From contig NZ_CP108427.1 of NCBI RefSeq assembly GCF_035982055.1, forward strand, positions 4,525,001-4,589,000: 64,000 nucleotides of DNA, written 5' to 3'. This DNA comes from Streptomyces sp. NBC_01288. GTDB lineage: Bacteria; Actinomycetota; Actinomycetes; Streptomycetales; Streptomycetaceae. Made by a program: the position numbers and the translations under genes. Positions within the stretch are counted from its first letter, which is position 1, and the number at the start of each line of letters is the position of its first letter. The notes beneath the pieces were generated by a model. It was not told the origin of the DNA, made no database searches, and was given only the letters and a program-made list of their open reading frames with translations. Below, in pieces: positions 1-7,457 of this stretch.

Positions 1-47
1 TGTCAACTCCGCTCCGGAGAGCACTGCGGAGGCGTACGCTGTGTGAC

Positions 48-89
48 GTGACTACGCATACGTGCACCCAGCAGTGGTGGGCCGCCTGA
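48..89 (+). CDS. Trp-rich leader peptide of the trpS attenuator
   Basis: A 13-codon reading frame starts with GTG and ends with TGA. It reads M-T-T-H-T-C-T-Q-Q-W-W-A-A, with two consecutive Trp codons at 75-80 just before the stop. A GGAGG lies at 28-32, about 15 bases upstream of the GTG, which is a long spacing. Segment 1 of the attenuator begins at the second Trp codon, so a ribosome stalled for charged tRNA-Trp would mask it. S. coelicolor trpRS1 is known to be controlled by ribosome-mediated attenuation, and this peptide fits that role. The peptide itself probably has no function beyond being translated. Confidence 0.8.
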   Translation: MTTHTCTQQWWAA

Positions 90-150
90 CGGCGGCCGTA
101 CACACGTATGTACTCAACGGCCGCCGCATCGGCGGCCGTTCGCGTTTCTC
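78..150 (+). promoter_or_regulatory. ribosome-mediated transcription attenuator upstream of trpS
   Basis: Four mutually exclusive segments are visible. Segment 1 (80-86, GGCCGCC) pairs with segment 2 (91-97, GGCGGCC). Segment 2 extended (91-99) pairs perfectly with segment 3 (117-125), giving an antiterminator. Segment 3 extended (116-125) pairs perfectly over 10 bp with segment 4 (131-140), with a 5-base loop, and is followed by CGCGTTTCTC, giving a terminator. The Trp codons at 75-80 abut segment 1. Expected logic: a ribosome stalled at Trp frees segment 2 to pair with 3 and trpS is transcribed; free translation to the stop favours 3:4 and termination. The pairing is read directly; the logic follows the known S. 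coelicolor case. Confidence 0.85.
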
Positions 151-203
151 CCTCCAGAGGGCCGGCCGGCCGGGTGCGGCGGTCTCTATCAGGAGGTGGA
201 GAG

Positions 204-1199
204 ATGACGCGGGTCTTCAGTGGGGTCAAGCCGACCGGGCATCTGACGCTGGGGAACTACCTGGGCGCCATCCGGCGGTGGGTCGATGTGGATCAGCGGC
301 AGAGCGACGCGCTGTTCTGTGTGGTCGATCTGCACGCGCTGACCGTGGACCACGATCCGGCGCGGGTGCGCAGGCTCAGTCGGCAGGCGGCGACGCTGTT
401 GCTGGCGGCGGGGCTGGATCCCGAGCTGTGCACCGTGTTCGTACAGAGTCATGTGGACGAGCACGCGCGGCTGTCGTACGTCATGGAGTGTGTGGCCACC
501 GACGGTGAGATGCGGCGGATGGTCCAGTACAAGGAGAAGGCCGCGCGCGAGCGGGAGCGGGGCGGGAGTGTGCGGCTGTCGTTGCTGACGTATCCCGTGC
601 TGATGGCGGCGGACATCCTGGCGTACGGGACGGACGAGGTGCCGGTCGGGGACGACCAGACGCAGCATGTGGAGCTGACCCGGGATCTGGCGGTGCGGTT
701 CAACCAGCGCTACGGGCACACGTTTGTCGTCCCTCGGGCGACTCGGCCGGGGGTGGCGGCTCGGGTGATGAACCTGCAGGAGCCGACTTCGAAGATGGGG
801 AAGTCGGACGACTCCGGGCCGGGCATCGTCTATCTGCTGGACGAGCCGGAGGTCGTACGGAAGAAGGTCATGCGGGCCGTGACCGACAGTGCGGCGGAGG
901 TCGTCTACGACCGGGAGGCGCGGCCGGGGGTGGCCAATCTGCTGGAGATCCTGGCCGCTTGCGGTGGTGGGAACCCCGAGGACCTGAGCGGTGTATATGA
1001 GTCGTACGGAACTTTGAAGAAGGACACGGCGGAGGCCGTGGTCGAGTTGCTCAGGCCCGTGCAGGAGAGGCACAAGGAGTTGTGCGCGGATCCCGCTTAT
1101 GTGGAAGGGGTGTTGCGGGATGGGGCGGAGAAGGCGAGAGAGATGGCGAAGCCGATGGTCGACAGCGCGTATCGGGCCATCGGGCTTCTGCCTGCGTAG
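204..1199 (+). CDS. trpS: tryptophanyl-tRNA synthetase, auxiliary TrpRS1 type
   Basis: A cytosolic class Ic synthetase that charges tRNA-Trp. The 331-residue length is normal. The HIGH-type motif is PTGHLTLGN at residues 10-18, the conserved PVLMAADIL segment lies near 131-139, and the KMSKS loop is KMGKS at 197-201. The start is ATG 204 with AGGAGG at 191-196; an in-frame ATG at 108 lies inside the attenuator and is unlikely. Geobacillus TrpRS has Gln9 and Gln42-His43 around the indolmycin/Trp pocket. Here the aligned residues are Lys9 and Leu43-His44, which fits the indolmycin-resistant auxiliary TrpRS1 class, although I infer resistance from class and synteny only. Regulation is by the upstream attenuator, so expression should rise when charged tRNA-Trp is scarce. 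Convergent with proC. Confidence 0.95.
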   Translation: MTRVFSGVKPTGHLTLGNYLGAIRRWVDVDQRQSDALFCVVDLHALTVDHDPARVRRLSRQAATLLLAAGLDPELCTVFVQSHVDEHARLSYVMECVATDGEMRRMVQYKEKAARERERGGSVRLSLLTYPVLMAADILAYGTDEVPVGDDQTQHVELTRDLAVRFNQRYGHTFVVPRATRPGVAARVMNLQEPTSKMGKSDDSGPGIVYLLDEPEVVRKKVMRAVTDSAAEVVYDREARPGVANLLEILAACGGGNPEDLSGVYESYGTLKKDTAEAVVELLRPVQERHKELCADPAYVEGVLRDGAEKAREMAKPMVDSAYRAIGLLPA

Positions 1200-1245
1200 C
1201 GGACCGGCGTCGGCTGACCGGATAGCCAGCCATCTGTCTGGCTGA

Positions 1246-2055
1246 CTAGCTGTTTCCGGAGGCCAGTTCGCGGCTGCGGTCGCGGGCGGCTTCCAGGGCG
1301 GCGATGAGTGCGGCGCGTACGCCGTGGTTCTCCAGTTCGCGGATGGCGTTGATCGTCGTGCCGGCGGGCGAGGTGACGTTCTCGCGGAGCTTCACCGGGT
1401 GCTCGCCGCTGTCGCGGAGCATGACGGCGGCGCCGATCGCGGACTGGACGATGAGGTCGTGGGCCTTGTCGCGCGGCAGGCCGAGCAGGATGCCGGCGTC
1501 CGTCATGGCTTCGACCAGGTAGAAGAAGTACGCCGGGCCGGAGCCGGAGAGGGCGGTGCAAGCGTCCTGCTGGGACTCGGGGACGCGGAGCGTCTTGCCC
1601 ACGGCGCCGAAGATCTCGTCGGCGTACGCGAGATGGGCCTCGGTGGCGTGGCTGCCGGCGGAGATGACGGACATGGCCTCGTCGACGAGGGCGGGGGTGT
1701 TCGTCATGACACGGACGACGGGGGTGCCTGCGGCCAGGCGCTCCTCGAAGAAGGAGGTGGGGATGCCCGCCGCGCCGCTGATGATCAGGCGGTCGGCGGG
1801 GAGGTGCGGGGCGAGTTCGTCGAGGAGGGTGCCCATGTCCTGCGGCTTGACCGTGAGGATCAGGGTGTCGGCGGTCTTCGCGGCCTCCGGGTTGGTGACC
1901 GGGGTGACTCCGTGGCGGGTGCGGAGTTCTTCGGCGCGCTCGGGGCGGCGGGCGGTGACCAGCAGGTCGGCCGGGGCCCAGCCCGCTCGGATCATTCCGC
2001 TGAGCAGGGCCTCACCGATCTTGCCGGTGCCGAGGACTGCGACTTTCTGGCTCAT
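1246..2055 (-). CDS. proC: pyrroline-5-carboxylate reductase
   Basis: Catalyses the last step of proline synthesis, NAD(P)H-dependent reduction of pyrroline-5-carboxylate, in the cytosol. The 269-residue length is usual. An N-terminal Rossmann fold shows GTGKIG at residues 9-14. The helical dimerisation domain carries the family signature ALSGSGPAY at 168-176. Start ATG 2055 has GAGG about 9 bases upstream. It is convergent with trpS; the 46-base gap contains only a weak 6-bp hairpin (AGCCAG/CTGGCT at 1224-1243), a poor terminator candidate. Confidence 0.96.
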   Translation of the reverse strand: MSQKVAVLGTGKIGEALLSGMIRAGWAPADLLVTARRPERAEELRTRHGVTPVTNPEAAKTADTLILTVKPQDMGTLLDELAPHLPADRLIISGAAGIPTSFFEERLAAGTPVVRVMTNTPALVDEAMSVISAGSHATEAHLAYADEIFGAVGKTLRVPESQQDACTALSGSGPAYFFYLVEAMTDAGILLGLPRDKAHDLIVQSAIGAAVMLRDSGEHPVKLRENVTSPAGTTINAIRELENHGVRAALIAALEAARDRSRELASGNS

Positions 2056-2135
2056 GGGCCCATCCTCGCACCAGCCGTGGGAAGGGGTGGTGGCTGTCCG
2101 GCTGGCGGAACAGGACCTCCGTGCTCCTCACTCCT

Positions 2136-2939
2136 CTATGCCGTACGCCTTCTCAGGGTGGCCGCGCCCAGGCACAGCACCAGCAGTGCGCAGCCGGCCA
2201 CGATCAGGGCGTCGCGTACGAAGGTGGCGGTCATGTCGGTGTGCTTGAGAACCTCGTTCATGCCGTCGACGGCGTACGACATGGGGAGGACGTCGGAGAT
2301 GGCCTCCAGGGCGGGGTGCATGGCGGAGCGGGGGGTGAAGAGGCCGCAGAGGAGGAGTTGGGGGAAGATCACCGCCGGCATGAACTGGACGGCCTGGAAT
2401 TCGGAGGCCGCGAAGGCCGAGACGAAGAGGCCGAGGGCGGTGCCGAGGAGGGCGTCGAGGAGGGCGACCAGGAGGAGGAGCCAGGGGCTGCCGGTGACGT
2501 CGAGGCCCAGGAACCAGACGGCGAGGCCCGTCGCCAGGGCGGACTGGATGATCGCGAGGATGCCGAAGGCGAGGGCGTAGCCGGCGATCAGGTCGCCCTT
2601 GCCGAGGGGCATGGCGAGGAGGCGTTCGAGGGTGCCGGAGGTGCGTTCGCGCAGGGTGGCGATGGACGTGACCAGGAACATCGTGATGAGAGGGAAGATG
2701 CCGAGGAGTGAGGCGCCGATGCTGTCGAAGGTGCGCGGGCTGCCGTCGAAGACGTAGCGCAGCAGGACGAGCATCACGCACGGGATGAGGATCAGCAGCG
2801 CGATCGTGCGCGGGTCGTGGCGGAGCTGGCGCAGGACCCGGGCGGCGGTGGCGGCGGTGCGGGATGCACTGAGGGCGCTGGTTGGTGCGGGGGTGCCGGT
2901 CGTCGTGGCGGCCGTGTTCGTGGCCGTGTTCGTGCTCAT
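2136..2939 (-). CDS. ABC-2 type exporter permease
   Basis: Integral membrane subunit of an exporter, 267 residues. After a Thr/Ala-rich N-terminus of about 30 residues come six hydrophobic segments, beginning with the one around LLILIPCVMLVLL, in the arrangement of DrrB/ABC-2 permeases. The ERTSGTLERLLAMPLGKGDL stretch is the cytoplasmic coupling motif of this family. Its ATG overlaps the TGA of the ATPase gene upstream (ATGA), so the two are translationally coupled and should form one transporter. The substrate is unknown; related systems export drugs or lipids. Transcription probably comes from the operator-covered promoter at 3757-3793. Confidence 0.9.
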   Translation of the reverse strand: MSTNTATNTAATTTGTPAPTSALSASRTAATAARVLRQLRHDPRTIALLILIPCVMLVLLRYVFDGSPRTFDSIGASLLGIFPLITMFLVTSIATLRERTSGTLERLLAMPLGKGDLIAGYALAFGILAIIQSALATGLAVWFLGLDVTGSPWLLLLVALLDALLGTALGLFVSAFAASEFQAVQFMPAVIFPQLLLCGLFTPRSAMHPALEAISDVLPMSYAVDGMNEVLKHTDMTATFVRDALIVAGCALLVLCLGAATLRRRTA

Positions 2940-3757
2940 CGGGTCGTCTCCTTCTGGCGGGCGGTGGCTACGGCCTCGTCGACCAGGTGCAGGAAGGCGG
3001 CTTCGACCGTGTCGGAGCCGGTGCTGGTGCGGAGGGCGTCCGGGGTCTCGTCGGCGAGGATCTCGCCCTCGCGCATCAGGAGGAGGCGGTGGCAGCGCTC
3101 GGCCTCGTCCATGACGTGGGAGGAGATGAGGAGGGTCGCGCCGCGGGAGGCGGCGATGTTGTGGAAGAGGGCCCAGAGGTCGCGGCGCAGGACGGGGTCC
3201 AGGCCGACGGTGGGTTCGTCGAGGACGAGGAGTTCCGGGGTGCCGAGGAGCGCCACGGCCAGGGAGACGCGGCTGCGTTGGCCGCCGGAGAGGTTGCCGG
3301 CGAGGGAGTCGGCGTGGGTGGTGAGGTCCACGTCCGTGATCGCGCGGGTGACGTCGTCGTGGCGGCGGGTGGCGGCGGCTCGGCCGGGGTCGAGGACCGC
3401 GGCGAAGTAGCCCAGATTCTGACGGACCGTCAAGTCGTCGTAGACGGAGGGGGCTTGGGTGACGTAACCGATGCGGGTGCGGAGGGTGGGGTGTCCGGCG
3501 GGGCGGCCGAGGACGTTCAGGGTGCCGGTGACCTTGGCCTGGGTGCCGACGATCGAGCGCATGAGCGTCGACTTGCCACAGCCGGAGGGGCCGAGCAGTC
3601 CGGTGATCTGGCCGCGCGGGACGGCGAAGTCGAGGGCGCGGAGGACTGTGCGGGGGCCGCGGGCGACGGTGAGGGATTCGGCTTGGACGGCGGGGTCGGG
3701 GTCCGTGCCGGGTGAGGCGTCCGGTGACGCGGACGGGCCGGGGAGGTAATTCATCAT
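2936..3757 (-). CDS. ABC transporter ATP-binding protein (DrrA-like)
   Basis: Cytosolic ATPase partner of the ABC-2 permease, 273 residues from the ATG at 3757. Walker A GPSGCGKST is at about 56-64, signature LSGGQ at 156-160, Walker B LLVLDEPT at about 176-183 and the switch histidine near 214. The frame is open far upstream, but that sequence is low-complexity and family homology begins near residue 25. A canonical -10-like CATTAT ends 7 bases before ATG 3757 with a TTGACG -35 element at 17-bp spacing. The transcript is therefore probably leaderless and this start the real one; an ATG directly follows as codon 2. A near-perfect inverted repeat overlaps the start, so a dedicated repressor is likely. 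Confidence 0.9.
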   Translation of the reverse strand: MMNYLPGPSASPDASPGTDPDPAVQAESLTVARGPRTVLRALDFAVPRGQITGLLGPSGCGKSTLMRSIVGTQAKVTGTLNVLGRPAGHPTLRTRIGYVTQAPSVYDDLTVRQNLGYFAAVLDPGRAAATRRHDDVTRAITDVDLTTHADSLAGNLSGGQRSRVSLAVALLGTPELLVLDEPTVGLDPVLRRDLWALFHNIAASRGATLLISSHVMDEAERCHRLLLMREGEILADETPDALRTSTGSDTVEAAFLHLVDEAVATARQKETTR

Positions 3758-3793
3758 GTGATGAATAATGCTCTCGCGGGACGGGGCCGTCAA
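3747..3793 (-). promoter_or_regulatory. leaderless promoter with overlapping operator for the ABC exporter
   Basis: On the minus strand, TTGACG (3793-3788) and CATTAT (3770-3765) are separated by 17 bp, and the ATG begins 7 bases after the -10. The inverted repeat ATTCATCA-TG-TGATGAAT (8-bp arms, 2-bp centre) lies over the -10 downstream edge and the start codon. An AT-rich perfect dyad in such GC-rich DNA is typical of a GntR, TetR or MarR/PadR operator. No regulator gene is adjacent, so the cognate protein is encoded elsewhere. The sequence elements are seen; the binding is inferred. Confidence 0.65.
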
Positions 3794-3819
3794 GCGGGTT
3801 GGTGTCGTCCGGTGGGTGT

Positions 3820-3870
3820 GCGGGGCGGCGCAGGCATGCGGGGCGGCGCAGGTGCGTACGACGGCGCAGG
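3820..3870. repeat. 18-bp direct repeat, about three copies, in the ABC/SulP divergent gap
   Basis: The 15-base unit GCGGGGCGGCGCAGG occurs at 3820-3834 and 3838-3852. A degenerate third unit ending GGCGCAGG at 3870 keeps the 18-bp period. The repeats lie in the 303-bp divergent region 3758-4060, which otherwise holds only the ABC promoter and the SulP ribosome-binding site. No function can be assigned; the period of about 1.7 helical turns does not suggest same-face protein sites. Confidence 0.6.
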
Positions 3871-4060
3871 CGCGTGGTGGCGTGATCGGAGTGGGGTGCT
3901 CCGGTATGGATGCCTCCGCGTTCAGCGGGTGGCAACACGAATCGGGTGCGGGGCCAACTCCCTTTCCCGACAATGGATTTCAGTTCGCCGTACCCTCCCC
4001 CGGTGCGGCGCCCGCGCATCTCCCGTCCGGTTCTGTCCTGTCTTCGGAGGTGCCGTTGTC

Positions 4061-5548
4061 ATGCGTGTCGTGCGCTGCGGTGTGAGCAAGGCCGATCTGT
4101 CCGCTTCTTTCGTTGTCTTTCTTCTAGCGCTGCCGCTGTGTGTGGGCGTGGCGATCGCCTCCGGGGTGCCGGCCGAGTCGGGGTTGGTGACCGGGATGGT
4201 CGGTGGGCTCGTGGTCGGGGCGTTGCCTGGTAGCACCTTGCAGGTGAGCGGTCCGGCCGTCGGGCTGACCGTGCTCGTGTACGAGGCCGTGCGGGCGTAC
4301 GGCGTCGAGGCGCTCGGGGTGCTCGTGTTCGCGGCCGGGGTCGTGCAGTTGGGGCTCGGGGTGCTGCGGCTGGGGCGGTGGTTCCGGGCCGTGTCTTCCG
4401 CCGTGGTGCACGGGATGCTCGCCGGGATCGGGCTCGTGCTGGTCGCCGGGCAGGTGTACGCGCTCGGTGATGTCGCCGCGCCGGCGGGCGGGGTGGGGAA
4501 GCTCGCCGGGCTGGTGTCGCTGCCGGGGGTGGTGGATCCGGTGGCGTTGTCAGTGGGGGGTGCCACCATTGCCGTATTGCTGCTGTGGCCTCGGTGGAGG
4601 TGGGGGGCTCGGCTGGTTCCGGCGCCGTTGGTGGCGGTGGGGTTGGCCGCGGCGGTGACCGGGGGGTTCGACCTGGCGGTGCGGCGGGTGGAGGTGCGGG
4701 GGCTGGTCGGTGCCGTGCGGGTGCCGGAGTGGGGGGATTTCGGGCGGCTCACGGAAGTGGGGGTGATCGGGACGGTCGTGGCGTTCGCGCTGATCGCGTC
4801 GGCGGAGTCGTTGTTCAGCGCGGCGGCGGTGGACCGGCTACATCGGGGGCAGCGGACGGACTACGACCGGGAGTTGATCGCGCAGGGGGTGGGGAACGCG
4901 GTGTGCGGGGTGCTCGGGGCGTTGCCGATGACCGCGGGGATCGTGCGGAGTGCGGGTGGGGGTACCCCCTCCGGGGGAGTTCGGGCGAGGGCTCGGACGA
5001 AGGCCTCGCGAGTGCTGCACGGTGGGTGGTTGCTGGTGTTCACGGCTCTGCTGCCCGGGGTGTTGGGGCTGGTTCCGGTGGCGGCGCTGGCGGGGTTGCT
5101 CGTGCATGCCGGGTGCCGGCTTGTGCCGGTGCGGCAGGTACGGGGGCTCTGGCGCGGGCATCGGGGTGAGGTGGTCGTGCTCGGGGTGACCGCGGTGGCG
5201 ATCGTGGTGGGGAATCTGTTCGAGGGGGTGTTGGTCGGGCTGGCGTTGGCCGTGGCGAAGACGGCGTGGGACGTCAGTCATGTGCAGGTGGTGACGGAGG
5301 ACCTCGGGGACGCGGGGATCGTCGTACGGGTGCTGGGGCATGCGACGTTTCTGCGGTTGCCGAAGCTGTTGGAGGCGTTGCCGGGTGATCGGGTGGTGCG
5401 GCTGGAGTTGGGTGGGTTGCGGCATGTGGATCATGCGTGTGCGGCGGCGTTGGAGGGGTGGGTCGTCGGGCGGGAGATGGGGCGGGGGCCGGCACCGAGG
5501 CAGGGGCAAGGGCGGGGTGAGGGGGTAACGGCTTTGAGGGGAGGGTGA
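4061..5548 (+). CDS. SulP family anion permease with STAS domain
   Basis: Membrane transporter of the SulP/SLC26 family, 495 residues. The N-terminal signature region (ASFVVFLLALPLCVGVAIA, followed by SGVPAESGLVTGMVGGLV) begins near residue 11. About ten or more hydrophobic helices follow, with the family-conserved GSTLQVSGPAVGLTV. The C-terminal 70 residues form a short STAS domain ending in RLELGGLRHVDHACAAALEGW. Start ATG 4061 has GGAGG at 4046-4050; the open frame upstream is not family-like. Substrate is likely sulfate or bicarbonate, but the sequence does not decide. It is alone on its strand and divergent from the ABC exporter. The extreme G-richness of the coding strand resembles the intergenic repeats that follow. 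Confidence 0.9.
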   Translation: MRVVRCGVSKADLSASFVVFLLALPLCVGVAIASGVPAESGLVTGMVGGLVVGALPGSTLQVSGPAVGLTVLVYEAVRAYGVEALGVLVFAAGVVQLGLGVLRLGRWFRAVSSAVVHGMLAGIGLVLVAGQVYALGDVAAPAGGVGKLAGLVSLPGVVDPVALSVGGATIAVLLLWPRWRWGARLVPAPLVAVGLAAAVTGGFDLAVRRVEVRGLVGAVRVPEWGDFGRLTEVGVIGTVVAFALIASAESLFSAAAVDRLHRGQRTDYDRELIAQGVGNAVCGVLGALPMTAGIVRSAGGGTPSGGVRARARTKASRVLHGGWLLVFTALLPGVLGLVPVAALAGLLVHAGCRLVPVRQVRGLWRGHRGEVVVLGVTAVAIVVGNLFEGVLVGLALAVAKTAWDVSHVQVVTEDLGDAGIVVRVLGHATFLRLPKLLEALPGDRVVRLELGGLRHVDHACAAALEGWVVGREMGRGPAPRQGQGRGEGVTALRGG

Positions 5549-5650
5549 GTTGGGGAGTTCGTGGCTGGCGGGGCGGGGAGTGGTGGGGCCGGGTTGGGGG
5601 TGGGTGGCTTCGGTTGTGTGCGGGGTGCGGGTGAGTGGGGGCTGGGTGCG

Positions 5651-5827
5651 CAGTTCCCCGCGCCCCTGAGGGGATTGAGGTGGGCGGGTTGGGGAGTGCG
5701 GGTGCGCGGCGGAGCCGGGTATCGGTACAGCCCCGCGCCCCTGAGGGGATCGGAGTGGGCGGGGTTGGGGAGTGCGGGTGCGCGGCGGAGCCGGGTACCG
5801 GTGCAGCCCCGCGCCCCTAGGGCATCA
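5651..5827. repeat. 76-77 bp tandem repeat, 2.3 copies
   Basis: Units begin at 5651, 5728 and 5804 with cagyyCCCCGCGCCCCT. The first two contain CCCCTGAGGGG, a self-complementary hairpin core, and then nearly identical sequence including GGGGAGTGCGGGTGCGCGG. The third copy is truncated and ends in CCCCTAGGG. The array fills most of the 337-bp gap 5549-5885 between the SulP gene and the convergent methyltransferase gene. The hairpin core in this position could work as a terminator or an RNA-stability element; similar GCGCCCCTGAGGGG elements are common between Streptomyces genes. No coding potential is supported here. Confidence 0.75.
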
Positions 5828-5885
5828 GAGCTCGCAGGGTGACTCGGTGGGCTGCCGGATGCGTGGCGGGGTGGGTTTCAGGGGG

Positions 5886-6668
5886 TCATGGGGTGAGGGC
5901 TACGACGAGTTCCACGACGTAGGTCTCCTCCACCAGTTCGTCCGGGAAGACGGTGCGTAGGTGGTCCCGTTCCTCAGTCAGGAAGGCTTCTGTGCTTGCC
6001 TTTTCGTGGACCAGGAAGGCCGAGTGGCTGCCGATGTTGGCCAGGTGCGTGTCGATCGGGACGAGGCGGCTCCAGCGGACCCTGCGGTGGGCGAAGTCGA
6101 GGCGGCCGGTGGGGTCGGCCAGCGCGGCACGCACTCCGCTGCCGTTCTGCTCCACGACGCGGTCGATGCCGAAGTGGATCCGGATGCGTTCCGACTGCTC
6201 GGCGATCCACGGCACGTCGCGTGCGCCGGTGTTCCACCACAGGGCGAGTGCGCCGCCGGGGCGCAGCACGCGGAGCGCTTCCGGGACCGAGCGGGTGGGG
6301 TCGGTCCAGTGCCAGGCCTGGGCGTAGGTGAGGAAGTCGACGGAGTGGTCGGTGAGGGGGAGGGCGTTGCCGTTGCCTCGGACGATCGGGACGTCGGGGA
6401 GGGTCCGGCGGAACTGGGCCGCCATGCCGTCGCCGGGTTCGATCGCGATCACCTCGGCGCCGCGGGCGTGCAGCAAGGCGGTCGCGATGCCGGTGCCCGC
6501 GCCGACGTCCGCCACGCGGGCGCCGGTGAGGGGGTGGCCGGCGAGTTCCTCGATGGCATCGAAGAGGGCGGGCGGGTAGGAGGGGCGGTTCTCGGCGTAC
6601 TGGCCTGCGGCGGCGTCGAAGGACCGGGCTCGGGCGGCGGGTGAGGGGGGATTTGCGGAGGTGGTCAT
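5886..6668 (-). CDS. class I SAM-dependent methyltransferase
   Basis: Cytosolic methyltransferase of 260 residues (Methyltransf_11 type). Motif I VADVGAGTG is at about 52-60, the acidic residue at the end of strand 2 is in VIAIEPGDGM, and the motif around FLTYAQAWHWTDP follows. The N-terminal RSFDAAAGQYAENRPSYP stretch is typical of small-molecule methyltransferases related to UbiE and trans-aconitate methyltransferase. The substrate is unknown. It starts at ATG 6668 without a convincing ribosome-binding site. It appears monocistronic and lies between repeat-rich DNA and a 200-bp gap with no features I can support. Confidence 0.88.
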   Translation of the reverse strand: MTTSANPPSPAARARSFDAAAGQYAENRPSYPPALFDAIEELAGHPLTGARVADVGAGTGIATALLHARGAEVIAIEPGDGMAAQFRRTLPDVPIVRGNGNALPLTDHSVDFLTYAQAWHWTDPTRSVPEALRVLRPGGALALWWNTGARDVPWIAEQSERIRIHFGIDRVVEQNGSGVRAALADPTGRLDFAHRRVRWSRLVPIDTHLANIGSHSAFLVHEKASTEAFLTEERDHLRTVFPDELVEETYVVELVVALTP

Positions 6669-6868
6669 ACGGCCATGGTTACCCGGGTGGGTGCAGGGTG
6701 CAGGTGGTTTTTGGTGAGAAATGAAATGGGGAACCGCCGTGACCGCGGAGTCGCGCGGAGTCGCGCGCTGTCGTAGGACCGGCTCTCGCTCAGCTGGAGA
6801 GTTCCGTGTGCCCGGAGACCTGCCCGTGCCTGAAGCCTGCCGCCTGCCCCGGGCCCCTTGCCCCTGCC

Positions 6869-7411
6869 TCAGGCGCCCCGACGCTTCTTCGACGGGTTGC
6901 GGGTGCGGCGCGACGTGCGCTTCTCGTACTGGGTCAGTGCGGTCTCGTACTCCTGGCGGTGGAGTCTCTCGCCGGGGGCCTCCACCAGGGAGCGCGCGAA
7001 GTAGGCGAGGAGGGAGCCGACGAAGCCGATGGCCAGGAGGCCTCGGAGGGAGGCCTGACGGTCGGGGTCGGGGCGTTTTTTGAAGGTTTCCCAGGTGTGG
7101 CCGAAGGCGAGGGCGCTACAGATCGCGAACATCACGATGAGGAGGAGGGTGACGAAGCTGCCGACGTTCGCGATCTGGATGCCCTGGTAGGCGAAGCGGA
7201 GGATCAGGCAGGCGGCGGCCGCGGCGGCGAGGGAGCCGGCGGCCGTGGCGACGCGGCGCGCGGTGTAGCCGTTGTCGTGGTTCACCCAGGTGGTACCGAA
7301 GAAGCGGAGGGGTTCGGGGCGGGGGCCTGCGGCTGTGGCCGTAGCCGTGGCCGTGCCTTCGCCTGGGGAGCCCGCGGGGGTGTCCTGGGTGCCGGTCGTC
7401 TCGTCGTTCAC
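6869..7411 (-). CDS. conserved actinobacterial membrane protein, function unknown
   Basis: 180 residues with a Thr/Ala-rich N-terminus. Three hydrophobic segments follow, at roughly 55-78 (AAGSLAAAAAACLILRF), 82-105 (VGSFVTLLLIVMFAICSAL) and 125-142 (LLAIGFVGSLLAYFA). A strongly basic C-terminal tail ends RTRNPSKKRRGA. The start is GTG 7411: CATAAT (7423-7418 on the minus strand) ends 6 bases before it and there is no Shine-Dalgarno, so a leaderless transcript is likely. I do not recognise a family with known function. The basic tail should face the cytoplasm, where it could contact lipids or nucleic acid. Confidence 0.8.
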   Translation of the reverse strand: MNDETTGTQDTPAGSPGEGTATATATAAGPRPEPLRFFGTTWVNHDNGYTARRVATAAGSLAAAAAACLILRFAYQGIQIANVGSFVTLLLIVMFAICSALAFGHTWETFKKRPDPDRQASLRGLLAIGFVGSLLAYFARSLVEAPGERLHRQEYETALTQYEKRTSRRTRNPSKKRRGA

Positions 7412-7457
7412 GGGACGATTATGGCTCCGGGGGTGGGCGCGGGCTCCCGTTGGGGGC

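Noticed and set aside
1..203. T-box riboswitch upstream of trpS
   Set aside because: No T-box core sequence or specifier-loop architecture is present. The leader peptide with Trp codons and the 1:2:3:4 pairing explain the region better.
189..1073. 294-codon open frame antisense to trpS
   Set aside because: GC shadow. The TrpRS motifs on the + strand are complete.
2136..4019. Apparent 627-residue fusion upstream of the ABC permease
   Set aside because: The extra N-terminal part is a frame-shifted shadow of the ATPase gene. The permease starts at 2939 with an ATGA overlap.
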